Shown here: positions 28,819 through 36,904 of the stretch, one piece after another
Layout: each line of letters starts with the position of its first letter
Position numbering within the stretch: position 1 is the stretch's first letter
NCBI RefSeq assembly: GCF_003119115.1
Contig: NZ_CP022367.1
Coordinates: 1,105,001 to 1,169,000, forward strand
Length of the DNA stretch: 64,000 nucleotides
Reading direction: 5' to 3'
Source of the DNA: Azospirillum sp. TSH58
GTDB taxonomy: Bacteria > Pseudomonadota > Alphaproteobacteria > Azospirillales > Azospirillaceae
Position numbers and translations under genes: made by a program
The notes under the pieces: generated by a model
Database searches by the model: none
What the model saw: only the letters and a program-made list of their open reading frames with translations
Told to the model about the DNA's origin: nothing

Positions 28819-29451
28819 TCAGAACAGTTCCACGTCGCCATCGATCCCGGTCTTGCGCAGCCGGTCCATGAAGGAGGTCTCGGACCGCGCGATGTCCCGC
28901 ACCGTCTCCTCCCCGATCAGGCGGCGCTGGGTGCGGCCCGAGGTCGGGTAGAAGCGCACCGCGCGGGCCGTCGTGCCGCCGACGTCCCAGCTCATCGTCG
29001 GGATGCCTTCGGCCGCCAGATACTCCATGACGAACTCGACGTTGCGCTGGCCAATGCCGGCGCTGCGCGGCGCGCCGTTCACGCTGGCCCCGCCGAAGAT
29101 CTTGGCGCGCAGCCGGTCGCGCCGCCCCGTCGCCGCCAGCAGCCGGTTGATGAGTTGCTCCATGGCCGCGCTGCCGTAGCGGGAGGAGATGGACAGCCGG
29201 TCGCCGTTGTGGTCGGGCAGCAGGAAATGGTTCATCCCACCGATCGCCGCGACGGGGTCGAACAGGCAGGCGGCGATGCAGGAGCCCAGCGTGGTGGTGA
29301 TGACGACGTTCGGGTCGTCGCTGACCACGCAGCCGCCGACCACGATGTTGACCACCTCCGCGCCCAACTGCCGGTCGTGGTAGCGGTTGGCCGCGATGTC
29401 CGGCGTGTCGGAACCCTGCTGGTGTCGGCGGGCGCGCGGGCTGATCGGCAT
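28819..29451 (-). CDS. cheD: Chemoreceptor glutamine deamidase CheD
   Basis: This 210-aa CheD protein starts at the ATG 29451, supported by GAGG 7 bases upstream. It has the catalytic Cys in TTTLGSCIAACLFD, His in IGGMNHFLLP and the downstream Thr/Ser region KIFGGASV. CheD deamidates specific Gln residues of chemoreceptors and can bind CheC/CheY. It is not in the che operon at 15-25 kb but about 4 kb away, first in a cheD-methyltransferase-EEP unit. Confidence 0.92.
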   Translation of the reverse strand: MPISPRARRHQQGSDTPDIAANRYHDRQLGAEVVNIVVGGCVVSDDPNVVITTTLGSCIAACLFDPVAAIGGMNHFLLPDHNGDRLSISSRYGSAAMEQLINRLLAATGRRDRLRAKIFGGASVNGAPRSAGIGQRNVEFVMEYLAAEGIPTMSWDVGGTTARAVRFYPTSGRTQRRLIGEETVRDIARSETSFMDRLRKTGIDGDVELF

Positions 29452-29544
29452 CCAGAACCTCGGTGGGACATTCGGTCGCAGTGTACAACCGACCGTCGCT
29501 CTTCGCCAAGCGTCGTGCTCACGGACTTCTGCAATCAACGGCGA

Positions 29545-31011
29545 TCACAAGCCGGCGATCCACAACTCCAGCAGGTCGGCCTGGAGCTTGCGGGCGCGGA
29601 CCAGCCAGGCGCGGGCCTCCGGCGGGATCTCGGCGATGCGGCGGTCCATCGTCCGGTCCATGGCGGCGCGCCGTTCCTCGTCGGTGACGAAGAAGGCGAA
29701 GCCCAGCGTGCGCCCGCTTGCCGTGGTCAGCGTGCCGGCCAGCGCCTTGGCGTAGGCCAGCGTGCCCGATTTGGCGCGCACGCCGGGGGGCAGGACCTTG
29801 CCCTCGTCCTCGCCGGGCAGAAGGGCCAGCACCGCCGGGCCGGCGCCGCGGATCAGCGCCATGGTCTGGGCCGGGGTGATCCGCGACGCGGCGCTGAGGC
29901 CGGAATGGTTGAGCAGCCGCAGCCCCGTCCAGTCGGTGCGCGGGGCCGCCAGCATGGCCGGCGCGGTCAGCACCGCCGCCGACTGCGGCAGCGTCTGCAC
30001 CGCCGGGTCCAGCCGCCGGGCGGCGGCCAGACCGATCAGCTCCGCCGACAGGTTGTTGGAGTAGCGCAGGACCTGCCGGGCCAGCACCTCCAGCGGCTCG
30101 CTGCGGTGCAGGGCGGCGAGCGTGGCGGTCGGCGGCACCGCGCCGGGGGCCGGGGCAGGCAGGACGATCCCCGCCTCCGCGGCCAGCCGGCGGAAGACGT
30201 GCCCCGCCGCCAGACCGGGGCGGGTGACCGGAAGCCACAGGCTGGATGCCATGCCCGGCTGCGGGGCGAAGCGCCAGCGCTCGCCCACCGGCTCTCCGTT
30301 GGCCGGCTGCCCATCCGCGGCGGCGAGCGGGGTGAAGGCGGCGCCCACTCCGGCGCCCAACTGCACCGTCACGCTGTCCAGCGGCACGCGCCCCGCGTCG
30401 GACACCGACCACGCGCTGACCCGCACCGGCTGGCCGGCGGCGGCGGGGCGCGCCCAGTCGAAGCGGAAGCGGTTGAAGTTCAGCGACAGCGCCCCGACCC
30501 CGGTGTTGTAGCCGGCGGTCCAGGGCTGGCCGGCGTCGATCTCCGGCATCTCGGGCAGGGAGGAGGTGTCGTAGAGGAAGCGCCCGGTCACCCGCGTCAC
30601 ACCCAGCGCGCCGAGGTCGCGCAACAGCTCCGTCAGCCCTTCGCTGGACAGCGACGGGTCGCCGCCGCCCTTCAGGATCAGGTCGCCGTCCAGAACGCCG
30701 TTCCCCAGTCGTCCAGAAACGTGCAGCGTGGTCTCGAACCGGTGGTCCGGCCCCAGCACCGCCAGGGCGGCGGCCATCGCGGGCAGCTTGGCGACCGAGG
30801 CCGGGGCGAAGGGCTTGGCCGGCTGCCGCTCCGCCAGGACGGCGCCGCTGTCCGGATCGAACAGCACGTAGCCGACGTCATCGGCGGAAAAGCCGTTGCG
30901 GGCGATCGCCGCCCGGTCGTCCGGACCGGTGGCGCCATAGGGGGACGCACAGGCCGACACCGCGGTGATGCAGGCCAGCAGGAGCAGGATGGAGAAGGTC
31001 GGGATCCGCAT
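29545..31011 (-). CDS. dacB: D-alanyl-D-alanine carboxypeptidase/endopeptidase (PBP4/DacB family)
   Basis: The 488-aa protein begins with a lipoprotein-type signal (LLLLACITAVSAC, lipobox VSAC at about residue 21). It is a class C low-molecular-weight penicillin-binding protein with SVAK (SxxK nucleophile), SNN (SxN) and KSGT (KTG). It trims or cleaves peptidoglycan stem peptides in the periplasm. It is a single gene, divergent from the FHA-protein gene. Confidence 0.93.
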   Translation of the reverse strand: MRIPTFSILLLLACITAVSACASPYGATGPDDRAAIARNGFSADDVGYVLFDPDSGAVLAERQPAKPFAPASVAKLPAMAAALAVLGPDHRFETTLHVSGRLGNGVLDGDLILKGGGDPSLSSEGLTELLRDLGALGVTRVTGRFLYDTSSLPEMPEIDAGQPWTAGYNTGVGALSLNFNRFRFDWARPAAAGQPVRVSAWSVSDAGRVPLDSVTVQLGAGVGAAFTPLAAADGQPANGEPVGERWRFAPQPGMASSLWLPVTRPGLAAGHVFRRLAAEAGIVLPAPAPGAVPPTATLAALHRSEPLEVLARQVLRYSNNLSAELIGLAAARRLDPAVQTLPQSAAVLTAPAMLAAPRTDWTGLRLLNHSGLSAASRITPAQTMALIRGAGPAVLALLPGEDEGKVLPPGVRAKSGTLAYAKALAGTLTTASGRTLGFAFFVTDEERRAAMDRTMDRRIAEIPPEARAWLVRARKLQADLLELWIAGL

Positions 31012-31177
31012 GACGGCCAGTCTAGCGCAACGCGCCGCCCCGCATCCGCGTCAATCGTTGGCCGGGCCCCGATCAGGACGGGGGCGGGCCAGGAATCTTG
31101 CTGCGCGGAAAGTCCGCTTACCGTACGATGAAGTCCTCAAAAGACGCCACGCCTGTGGGGAAAGAGCTGAAAAGCCC

Positions 31178-33055
31178 ATGATGTCACGGCGCCGCAGCCT
31201 CACGTTCGAAGTGGTCGTCGACCAGGGCGGAAAACCCAACATCGACGGGGTCTTTCCCGACGAGGCCGCGGCCCGGGAGCGCGCGGCGTATTTGCTTCGT
31301 CTTGCAAAATTTCCGGTTGTCCGGATTTTGAAGGTGAATCAGGCGGGCAAGGAAGAGGTCATCTTCCAGAAGTCCAGCTCCGGCGGCGGCAAGCCGACCA
31401 CCATCTCCACCATCGACGAGACCGACGTCGGTCCCGCCAGCCTCTGCACCGACGCGCTCCAGCTCTTCTCCTACGAGAGCCGGATGCTGCTGCTGCGCCT
31501 GCTGCGCGGCTATTGGGACGATCAGGCGGTGATCCCGGCCGAGCAGCTCCACCGTTACTACCCGCTGCGCTATTTCGAGCGGGAGGCGCTGCTGTTCAAC
31601 CCGGCGGTCAGCCGGCTCGCCACGCTTCAGGCGCCGTTGCTCGGCGTGAAGCCGTTCGACCGCCACGACCAGCTCATGCGGATGTTCACCCGGCTGAAGG
31701 AGATGGCGCAGGCGTCGGACACGCTGGCGCCCTTCGACGCGGCGCTGGCCCGCGGCGGCGTCGGCGGCCTGCTGGCCGCAACGGCGGAGCGCCCGCCGGA
31801 GGAGCGCGACCGGCTGGTCACCCACGCCTTCGCCGCCGTTCTGGAGCCCTGCCGCGACTGGCCCGGCAAGGTCAAGGCGCTGCTGCGCTTCCATCGCGAG
31901 GACGGGGAGGAGGAGGCGAACCGCCGCCTGCTCGACCAGATGCTGGCGGAGACGGTGGACGGGCGGGAGCCGGTGCGCGCACTGATCGGCTACGCGCCCG
32001 ACCTGGGGGCGGCCCTGCAAAGCCTGGTGGCGGCAGTGCACGGCGACCTTGACGACCGGCTGCCCCACACCGACGATCTGCTGGCCCTGTCCAACGCGCT
32101 GGGCGGCGGCGGCTTCGACGAGACGCGCCGGGCGCTGCTGCGCCGCATCCAGGGAGGACTCGCCGGCCTGACTCCGCTGACCCGCACGGGCTCCGCCGCG
32201 GAGGGCAAGGCCTTCGGCATCATCGTCGACCGGCTGACCAACTTCGACGGTTTCCTGGGTGGCGCCGGCATGGCGGAGGCGCTGACCCGGCGCGCCAAGA
32301 CGGTGTGGAGTCACGGCGGGCAGGACGCGTCCTTCGACACGGCGGTGCAGCGTCTGGCCACCCGTCTGCCGGCGCCGGCCCAGCGCATCGGCTATCTGCT
32401 GGACCTCGCCACCAGCCCCTTCGGGCGCAACAAGCTCAGCGTCCTGATCCGGCAGGTCGCCACCGAGTTCGAGAGCATCACCTCCGCCCGCGAGCTGGTC
32501 GCACCCGGCGTCAGCACGGACGACGTGCGCGGCGGCCTGGGCCGCCGCCTGCGCGCCGCCGGCATTCCCCGCGCGCTGGCCGATGGGCTGATCGCCAAGA
32601 TCGCCGCGATTCCCGATGCCGAACGGTCGCTCGGCATCCCTCTGCTGGCCGCTCCCGTCGGGGAGGTCGTGACGCGGGCGACCGAGGAGACCGTTCTGAT
32701 CGACGTGTCGAAAGCGGCGGCGGAGCGGCTGGTGCTGTTCTGGCGCGGCCAGACGCGGGCGATCCCGGAGGACGGGACCCAGATCGTCATCGGGCGGTCG
32801 TCGCAATGCCAGTTCGTCCTGGACATCGCCTCGGCCTCACGCCGGCACGCGGCGGTGTCGCGCCAGGACGGCGTCTTCGTGGTGGAGGATCTCAGCCGCA
32901 ACGGCACTCAGATCGCCGTGCCGGGAGTGGCGGAGCCGCGGCGGCTGAAGGCCGGCGAACCGCTGCCGCTGCCGCCGCGCGGCGAGATCGTCATCGGCTC
33001 CACGGAGCTGGGCGAGGAGCCGGCGCGCATCGCCTGGGAAATCGTCAAGCGCTGA
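31178..33055 (+). CDS. FHA-domain protein with long unknown N-terminal region
   Basis: This 625-aa soluble protein starts at either of two adjacent ATGs (31178, 31181). Residues 1-65 look like a small alpha/beta domain (SLTFEVVVDQGGKPNIDGVF...VRILKVNQ). Residues 90-480 are helical and unknown. A C-terminal FHA domain at about 525-615 (IVIGRSSQCQFVLDIASASRRHAAV, VVEDLSRNGTQI) should bind phosphothreonine peptides. There is no kinase or phosphatase gene next to it. Its last 11 bases overlap the convergent PPTase gene. Confidence 0.85.
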   Translation: MMSRRRSLTFEVVVDQGGKPNIDGVFPDEAAARERAAYLLRLAKFPVVRILKVNQAGKEEVIFQKSSSGGGKPTTISTIDETDVGPASLCTDALQLFSYESRMLLLRLLRGYWDDQAVIPAEQLHRYYPLRYFEREALLFNPAVSRLATLQAPLLGVKPFDRHDQLMRMFTRLKEMAQASDTLAPFDAALARGGVGGLLAATAERPPEERDRLVTHAFAAVLEPCRDWPGKVKALLRFHREDGEEEANRRLLDQMLAETVDGREPVRALIGYAPDLGAALQSLVAAVHGDLDDRLPHTDDLLALSNALGGGGFDETRRALLRRIQGGLAGLTPLTRTGSAAEGKAFGIIVDRLTNFDGFLGGAGMAEALTRRAKTVWSHGGQDASFDTAVQRLATRLPAPAQRIGYLLDLATSPFGRNKLSVLIRQVATEFESITSARELVAPGVSTDDVRGGLGRRLRAAGIPRALADGLIAKIAAIPDAERSLGIPLLAAPVGEVVTRATEETVLIDVSKAAAERLVLFWRGQTRAIPEDGTQIVIGRSSQCQFVLDIASASRRHAAVSRQDGVFVVEDLSRNGTQIAVPGVAEPRRLKAGEPLPLPPRGEIVIGSTELGEEPARIAWEIVKR

Positions 33056-33770
33056 AGGCCTCATCCAGGGGGTGGAAGACGGGGCGCCAGCCGTCGCCGC
33101 GCACCGCCAGCGCGCCGACCAGCCCCGGCGCCGGGCGCAGGTCGAACAGCGACCAGTCCGCTGCGGTCCCGGCCGCCAGCGCGCCGTCCAGGCCGAGCAG
33201 GCGGGCGGGGCGGCCCGGGACCAGCTCCACCGCGAAGCGGTCGAGCGGCGTCGACAGCCCCTGGCCGGTCGCCTTGATGAAGGCCTCCTTGCGGGTCCAG
33301 CCGTTCAGGAACGCCTCGTCCCGCAGCGCGTCGGGCAGGGCGGCGAAGGCGGCGCGCTCCTCCGGCGCGAAGAAGCGCTCGGCGATTCCGGCGGCGTCCG
33401 GCACGGACCGCAGCCGTTCGACGTCCACCCCCAGCTCCACCGTTTCATGGGGGGCCGCGCTGGGGGCGATGGCGATCAGCACATGATCCTTGCAGTCGGC
33501 GAGGTTGAAGGCCGGGCCGCCGGGGAGGGAGGGCTTGCCCATCGGCCCGTAGGCGAAGGCCAGGGTCGCCGGGTCGCGGCCCAGCACGCGCCCGAGCAGA
33601 TGGCGCAGCAGCCCGCGCCGCAGCGCGCAGCGGGCGCGCAGCTCCTCCGTCGCGAAACGGGCGGCCCGCGCCGCCTCGTCGGGGGAGAGCAGGGCGCGGA
33701 ACGCCTCCAACCGGTGCGCCAGCCCGCGCAGGTCGGCATAACAGAGTTGAATTTCTCCCGTTTCCCGCAT
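33045..33770 (-). CDS. 4'-phosphopantetheinyl transferase, Sfp type
   Basis: The protein has 241 aa. The Mg-binding motif GVDVERLR and the helix WTRKEAFIKATGQGL are those of Sfp/HetI-type enzymes that load carrier proteins with phosphopantetheine. The substrate-binding motif usually written FNxSHS reads FNLADCKDHVLIA here, so the Ser-His pair is absent. The protein may have unusual CoA contacts or reduced activity. No NRPS or PKS gene is in the window; the nearest possible partner is the thioester-reductase-like gene at 46-47 kb. It is divergent from purC. Confidence 0.85.
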   Translation of the reverse strand: MRETGEIQLCYADLRGLAHRLEAFRALLSPDEAARAARFATEELRARCALRRGLLRHLLGRVLGRDPATLAFAYGPMGKPSLPGGPAFNLADCKDHVLIAIAPSAAPHETVELGVDVERLRSVPDAAGIAERFFAPEERAAFAALPDALRDEAFLNGWTRKEAFIKATGQGLSTPLDRFAVELVPGRPARLLGLDGALAAGTAADWSLFDLRPAPGLVGALAVRGDGWRPVFHPLDEAFSA

Positions 33771-33866
33771 CGGATGTCCCCATTCCCCGGATTCGGGACT
33801 ATAACCGCGCTGGCCCCGCGCGGCGATTGCGCTATCATGCGCCTCCCTTTTGCCGGATCTGGAACC

Positions 33867-34850
33867 ATGGTCGATACCGCTCAGCTTGCTCCGCATCTGT
33901 CCAACGTCGTCAAGGACGCCGCCATTCCCGAGCTGCCCAACCACTACCGGGGCAAGGTGCGCGAAAATTACGACCTTCCCGACGGGCGGCGCGTCATCAT
34001 CGCCACCGACCGGCTGTCGGCCTTCGACATCATCCTGACCGCCATCCCCTTCAAGGGGCAGGTGCTGACCCAGATCGCCCGCTACTGGTTCGAGGCGACG
34101 AAGGACCTCTGCCCGAACCACGTCCTGGAATACCCGGACCCCAACGTGGTGGTCGCCAAGCGCCTGACCATCATGCCGGTGGAGATCGTCGTCCGCGATT
34201 ATCTGGCGGGCACCACCGGCACCTCGCTGTGGACGATGTACAAGAAGGGCCGTCGCGAGATGTACGGCCACGTCTTCCCCGACGGCCTGCGCGAGAACCA
34301 GAAGCTGCCGGACACCATCATCACCCCGACGACCAAGGCGTTCGACGCCGGCCATGACGAGGAGCTGACCGCCGCCCAGATCGTGGAGCGCGGGCTGCTG
34401 ACCCAGGCCCAGTGGGACGAGGTGACGGCGAAGGCGCTGGCCCTGTTCGCCCGCGGTCGGGAGATCGCGGCGGCGCGCGGCCTGATCCTGGTGGACACTA
34501 AGTACGAGTTCGGCTTCGACGAGGCCGGCAACATCATCCTGGCCGACGAGATCCACACGCCGGACAGCAGCCGCTACTGGTTCGCCGCCAGCTATCCGGA
34601 GCGGTACGAGGCCGGGCAGCGTCCGGAGAGCTTCGACAAGGACTTCGTGCGCAGCTGGGTGACCCAGCGCTGCGACCCCTACAAGGACGCCATCCCGGAG
34701 ATCCCGGCGGAGGTCGTGCTCGAGGCCGCGCGCATCTACATCGAGGCGTTCGAGACCATCACCGGCCAGACCTTCCAGGTTCCGACGGACGTCGCGCCGG
34801 CGGTGGAGCGCATCCGGGCCAACCTGGCGCCGTACTTCGCGAAGCCGTGA
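33867..34850 (+). CDS. purC: SAICAR synthase PurC
   Basis: This 327-aa enzyme (phosphoribosylaminoimidazole-succinocarboxamide synthase) acts in purine biosynthesis. Recognisable blocks are YRGKVRENYDLPDGRRVIIATDRLSAFD, the EIVVRDYLAGT and LILVDTKYEFGFDEAG segments and DEIHTPDSSRYW. The length fits the longer alphaproteobacterial/eukaryotic-like form rather than the 237-aa E. coli form. The stop overlaps the start of the next gene (TGATG). Confidence 0.97.
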   Translation: MVDTAQLAPHLSNVVKDAAIPELPNHYRGKVRENYDLPDGRRVIIATDRLSAFDIILTAIPFKGQVLTQIARYWFEATKDLCPNHVLEYPDPNVVVAKRLTIMPVEIVVRDYLAGTTGTSLWTMYKKGRREMYGHVFPDGLRENQKLPDTIITPTTKAFDAGHDEELTAAQIVERGLLTQAQWDEVTAKALALFARGREIAAARGLILVDTKYEFGFDEAGNIILADEIHTPDSSRYWFAASYPERYEAGQRPESFDKDFVRSWVTQRCDPYKDAIPEIPAEVVLEAARIYIEAFETITGQTFQVPTDVAPAVERIRANLAPYFAKP

Positions 34851-35794
34851 TGAAGATCGCCATCCTCGACGATTACCAGAACGTCGCGCGCGATCTGGCG
34901 GAATGGCATCGCCTGCCCAACGGCAGCGCGCTGACGGTCTTCGAACGGCCGATCCCGGCGGAGGAGGTGGCGGGGACGCTCGCCCCCTACAGCGTCCTGG
35001 TGATCATGCGGGAACGCACGCCGTTCCCCGCGTCGCTGATCGACGCGCTGCCGAACCTGCGGCTTCTGGTCACCACCGGGGGGCGCAACAACGCCATCGA
35101 CCTGGAGGCCTGCAAGGCCCGCGGCATCACCGTCTGCGGGACCGGCATGGTCGGCACCCCGACGGCGGAGCTGACCTGGGGCCTGATCCTGGCGCTGGTC
35201 AAGCGCATCCCGCAGGAGGAGCGCGGCCTGCGCGCCGGGCGCTGGCAGGCCGGCCTGACGCAGGGGCTGGCCGGCAAGCGCCTCGGCCTCGTCGGGCTGG
35301 GCAAGCTCGGCACCCAGGTGGCGCGGGTCGGTCAGGCCTTCGGGATGGAGGTCGCGGCCTGGAGCCCCAACCTGACCGACGAGCGGGCGGCGGCGGCCGG
35401 CGTGGTCCGGCTGGACAAGCGCGACCTGTTCGCCACCTCCGACATCGTCAGCGTCCATCTGGTGCTGGGCGAGCGGACGCGCGGCGTGGTCGCGGCGGAC
35501 GACATCGACGCGATGAAGCCTTCCGCCTTCTTCGTGAACACCTCGCGGGCCGGGCTGGTCGACGGGGACGCGCTGCTGGCGGCGCTGCACGAGCACCGCA
35601 TCGCGGGCGCCGGGCTGGACGTCTTCCCCGTGGAGCCGCTGCCGGTGGACAGCCCCTGGCTGGAGGCGCCGAACACGGTGCTGACGCCGCATCTGGGCTA
35701 TGTCACCCGCGAGAACTACGAGGTCTTCTACCGCGACGCGCTGGACGACATCCTCGCCTGGCACGCGGGCGAGCCGGTGCGGATGCTCGCCTAG
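34850..35794 (+). CDS. D-2-hydroxyacid dehydrogenase (NAD)
   Basis: The 314-aa protein is of the D-isomer-specific 2-hydroxyacid dehydrogenase family. It has a Rossmann motif (GLVGLGKLGTQVA), catalytic Arg (VNTSRAGLVD), Glu (LDVFPVEPLP) and His (LTPHLGYVT). Family members include phosphoglycerate and glycerate/hydroxypyruvate dehydrogenases; this one lacks the ACT domain of full-length SerA. The ATG overlaps the purC stop, and a GTG one codon earlier is possible. Confidence 0.92.
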   Translation: MKIAILDDYQNVARDLAEWHRLPNGSALTVFERPIPAEEVAGTLAPYSVLVIMRERTPFPASLIDALPNLRLLVTTGGRNNAIDLEACKARGITVCGTGMVGTPTAELTWGLILALVKRIPQEERGLRAGRWQAGLTQGLAGKRLGLVGLGKLGTQVARVGQAFGMEVAAWSPNLTDERAAAAGVVRLDKRDLFATSDIVSVHLVLGERTRGVVAADDIDAMKPSAFFVNTSRAGLVDGDALLAALHEHRIAGAGLDVFPVEPLPVDSPWLEAPNTVLTPHLGYVTRENYEVFYRDALDDILAWHAGEPVRMLA

Positions 35795-36300
35795 GAACCG
35801 CAGGGAGCCGCCCCGCTCTCGCCCCATGGCATTGGGGGAGGGCGGGGGGTCCCGAACGGGATCAAACCCCTGAAGATTTTCAGGCTTCCATGCCTTGTCC
35901 GCATCGGCCTTCGGTGCGGCGGCGGGTTGGTTTCACCCCGCATCGCCCGTCCGTTTTTCGCCCCTGCAACACGGATCGTGGGATTACAGCCGCGGCCAAG
36001 ACGTAGATGGAAGGCAACCCCGCCACTTGCGGGGCGCGATTCCATTCCCAAAATGGGTGTGAAGCCTGAGGCAAAGGCGGGAGATGAACGAGTTTCGTTG
36101 CGTGGCGCGGGCCCTGCCGGGGCTGCGTGTCCGTGGGGTGGGGCGGCCACCGGTCCGGGAGGCGATTGGCGCTGTGGACAAGACGTGCCAAATTTGATTG
36201 GCCGAATTTGATTGGAAGTCTGTTGTTTCACGGCCATCCCGGCACGGAACGCGGACGGCCGGGACAGGAGACGGAAGGTTTGCCACCCATGGAGACAGGA
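35795..36300. other. 506-bp intergenic region with stem-loops
   Basis: I see no convincing coding sequence. It contains several structures: CCTGAA/TTCAGG (35869-35884), a nested stem ATGGAA...CCCCGC/GCGGGG...TTCCAT (about 36006-36045) and CCCA-AAA-TGGG (36047-36057). An 11-bp direct repeat, AATTTGATTGG, occurs at 36191-36201 and 36205-36215 near the presumed ptsN promoter. It could harbour a small RNA or a decayed repeat. Confidence 0.4.
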
Positions 36301-36789
36301 ATGAACATCTCGGACCTCTTGTCCGCACACAACGTCATTCTCGATGCCGGGCCGGCCAACAAGGAAACCCTGCTCGACCTTCTCGCCACCGAGGCGGCCA
36401 GCCGCATCGGGACCCCCAAGGAGGACATTCTCAAGGCCCTGCAGGCGCGGGAGCACATCGGCTCCACGGCGCTGGGCAAGGGTGTGGCGCTTCCCCACAC
36501 CGAGCTGCGCGGGACCGAAAGCCCGCTGGTGCTGTTCGCGCGGCTCCGCAAACCCATCGATTTCGAGGCCCGCGACGACGAGCCGGTCGACCTCTTCTTC
36601 CTCGTGCTCTGGCCGACCGCGACCCGCAAGGGCCTGCTGCCCGTGATGGGCGAGATCTGCCAGGCCCTGCGCGACCCGCAATCCCTGCGCAAGCTCCGTC
36701 AGGCGGAGACGCCCGACACGGTGGTGCAGCTCGTCCGGCAGTCGCTTCCCCCCAACGCGGAACGGGAGCTTGACGACGACGATTTCTGA
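36301..36789 (+). CDS. ptsN: PTS IIA-like nitrogen-regulatory protein PtsN
   Basis: This 162-aa EIIA-Ntr protein has the phosphorylated His in STALGKGVALPHTELRG (about residue 66) and DEPVDLFFLVL. It receives phosphate from the PTS-Ntr chain (PtsP-NPr) and regulates, among others, potassium transport and sigma-54-linked metabolism. The ATG at 36301 has GGAG 6 bases before it; an in-frame ATG at 36289 is an alternative. It lies 115 bp upstream of the Mrp cation antiporter operon and not next to rpoN/hpf as is common, which suggests a link to ion homeostasis. Confidence 0.92.
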   Translation: MNISDLLSAHNVILDAGPANKETLLDLLATEAASRIGTPKEDILKALQAREHIGSTALGKGVALPHTELRGTESPLVLFARLRKPIDFEARDDEPVDLFFLVLWPTATRKGLLPVMGEICQALRDPQSLRKLRQAETPDTVVQLVRQSLPPNAERELDDDDF

Positions 36790-36904
36790 CCGAGCGATTT
36801 CTGGCCGGCGCGGCGAGGGACCCCCATCCTTCCTATATTCGTAAAGCCGACAGTTCTCAGCATTTTGGCCCCTCCGATTGCCCGAGACCCCATTGTCACA
36901 GACC

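Noticed and set aside
35880..36191. 103-aa minus-strand frame in the ptsN upstream gap
   Set aside because: It has low-quality composition and no ribosome site, and several overlapping frames on both strands look equally plausible. It is better explained as non-coding, structured DNA.
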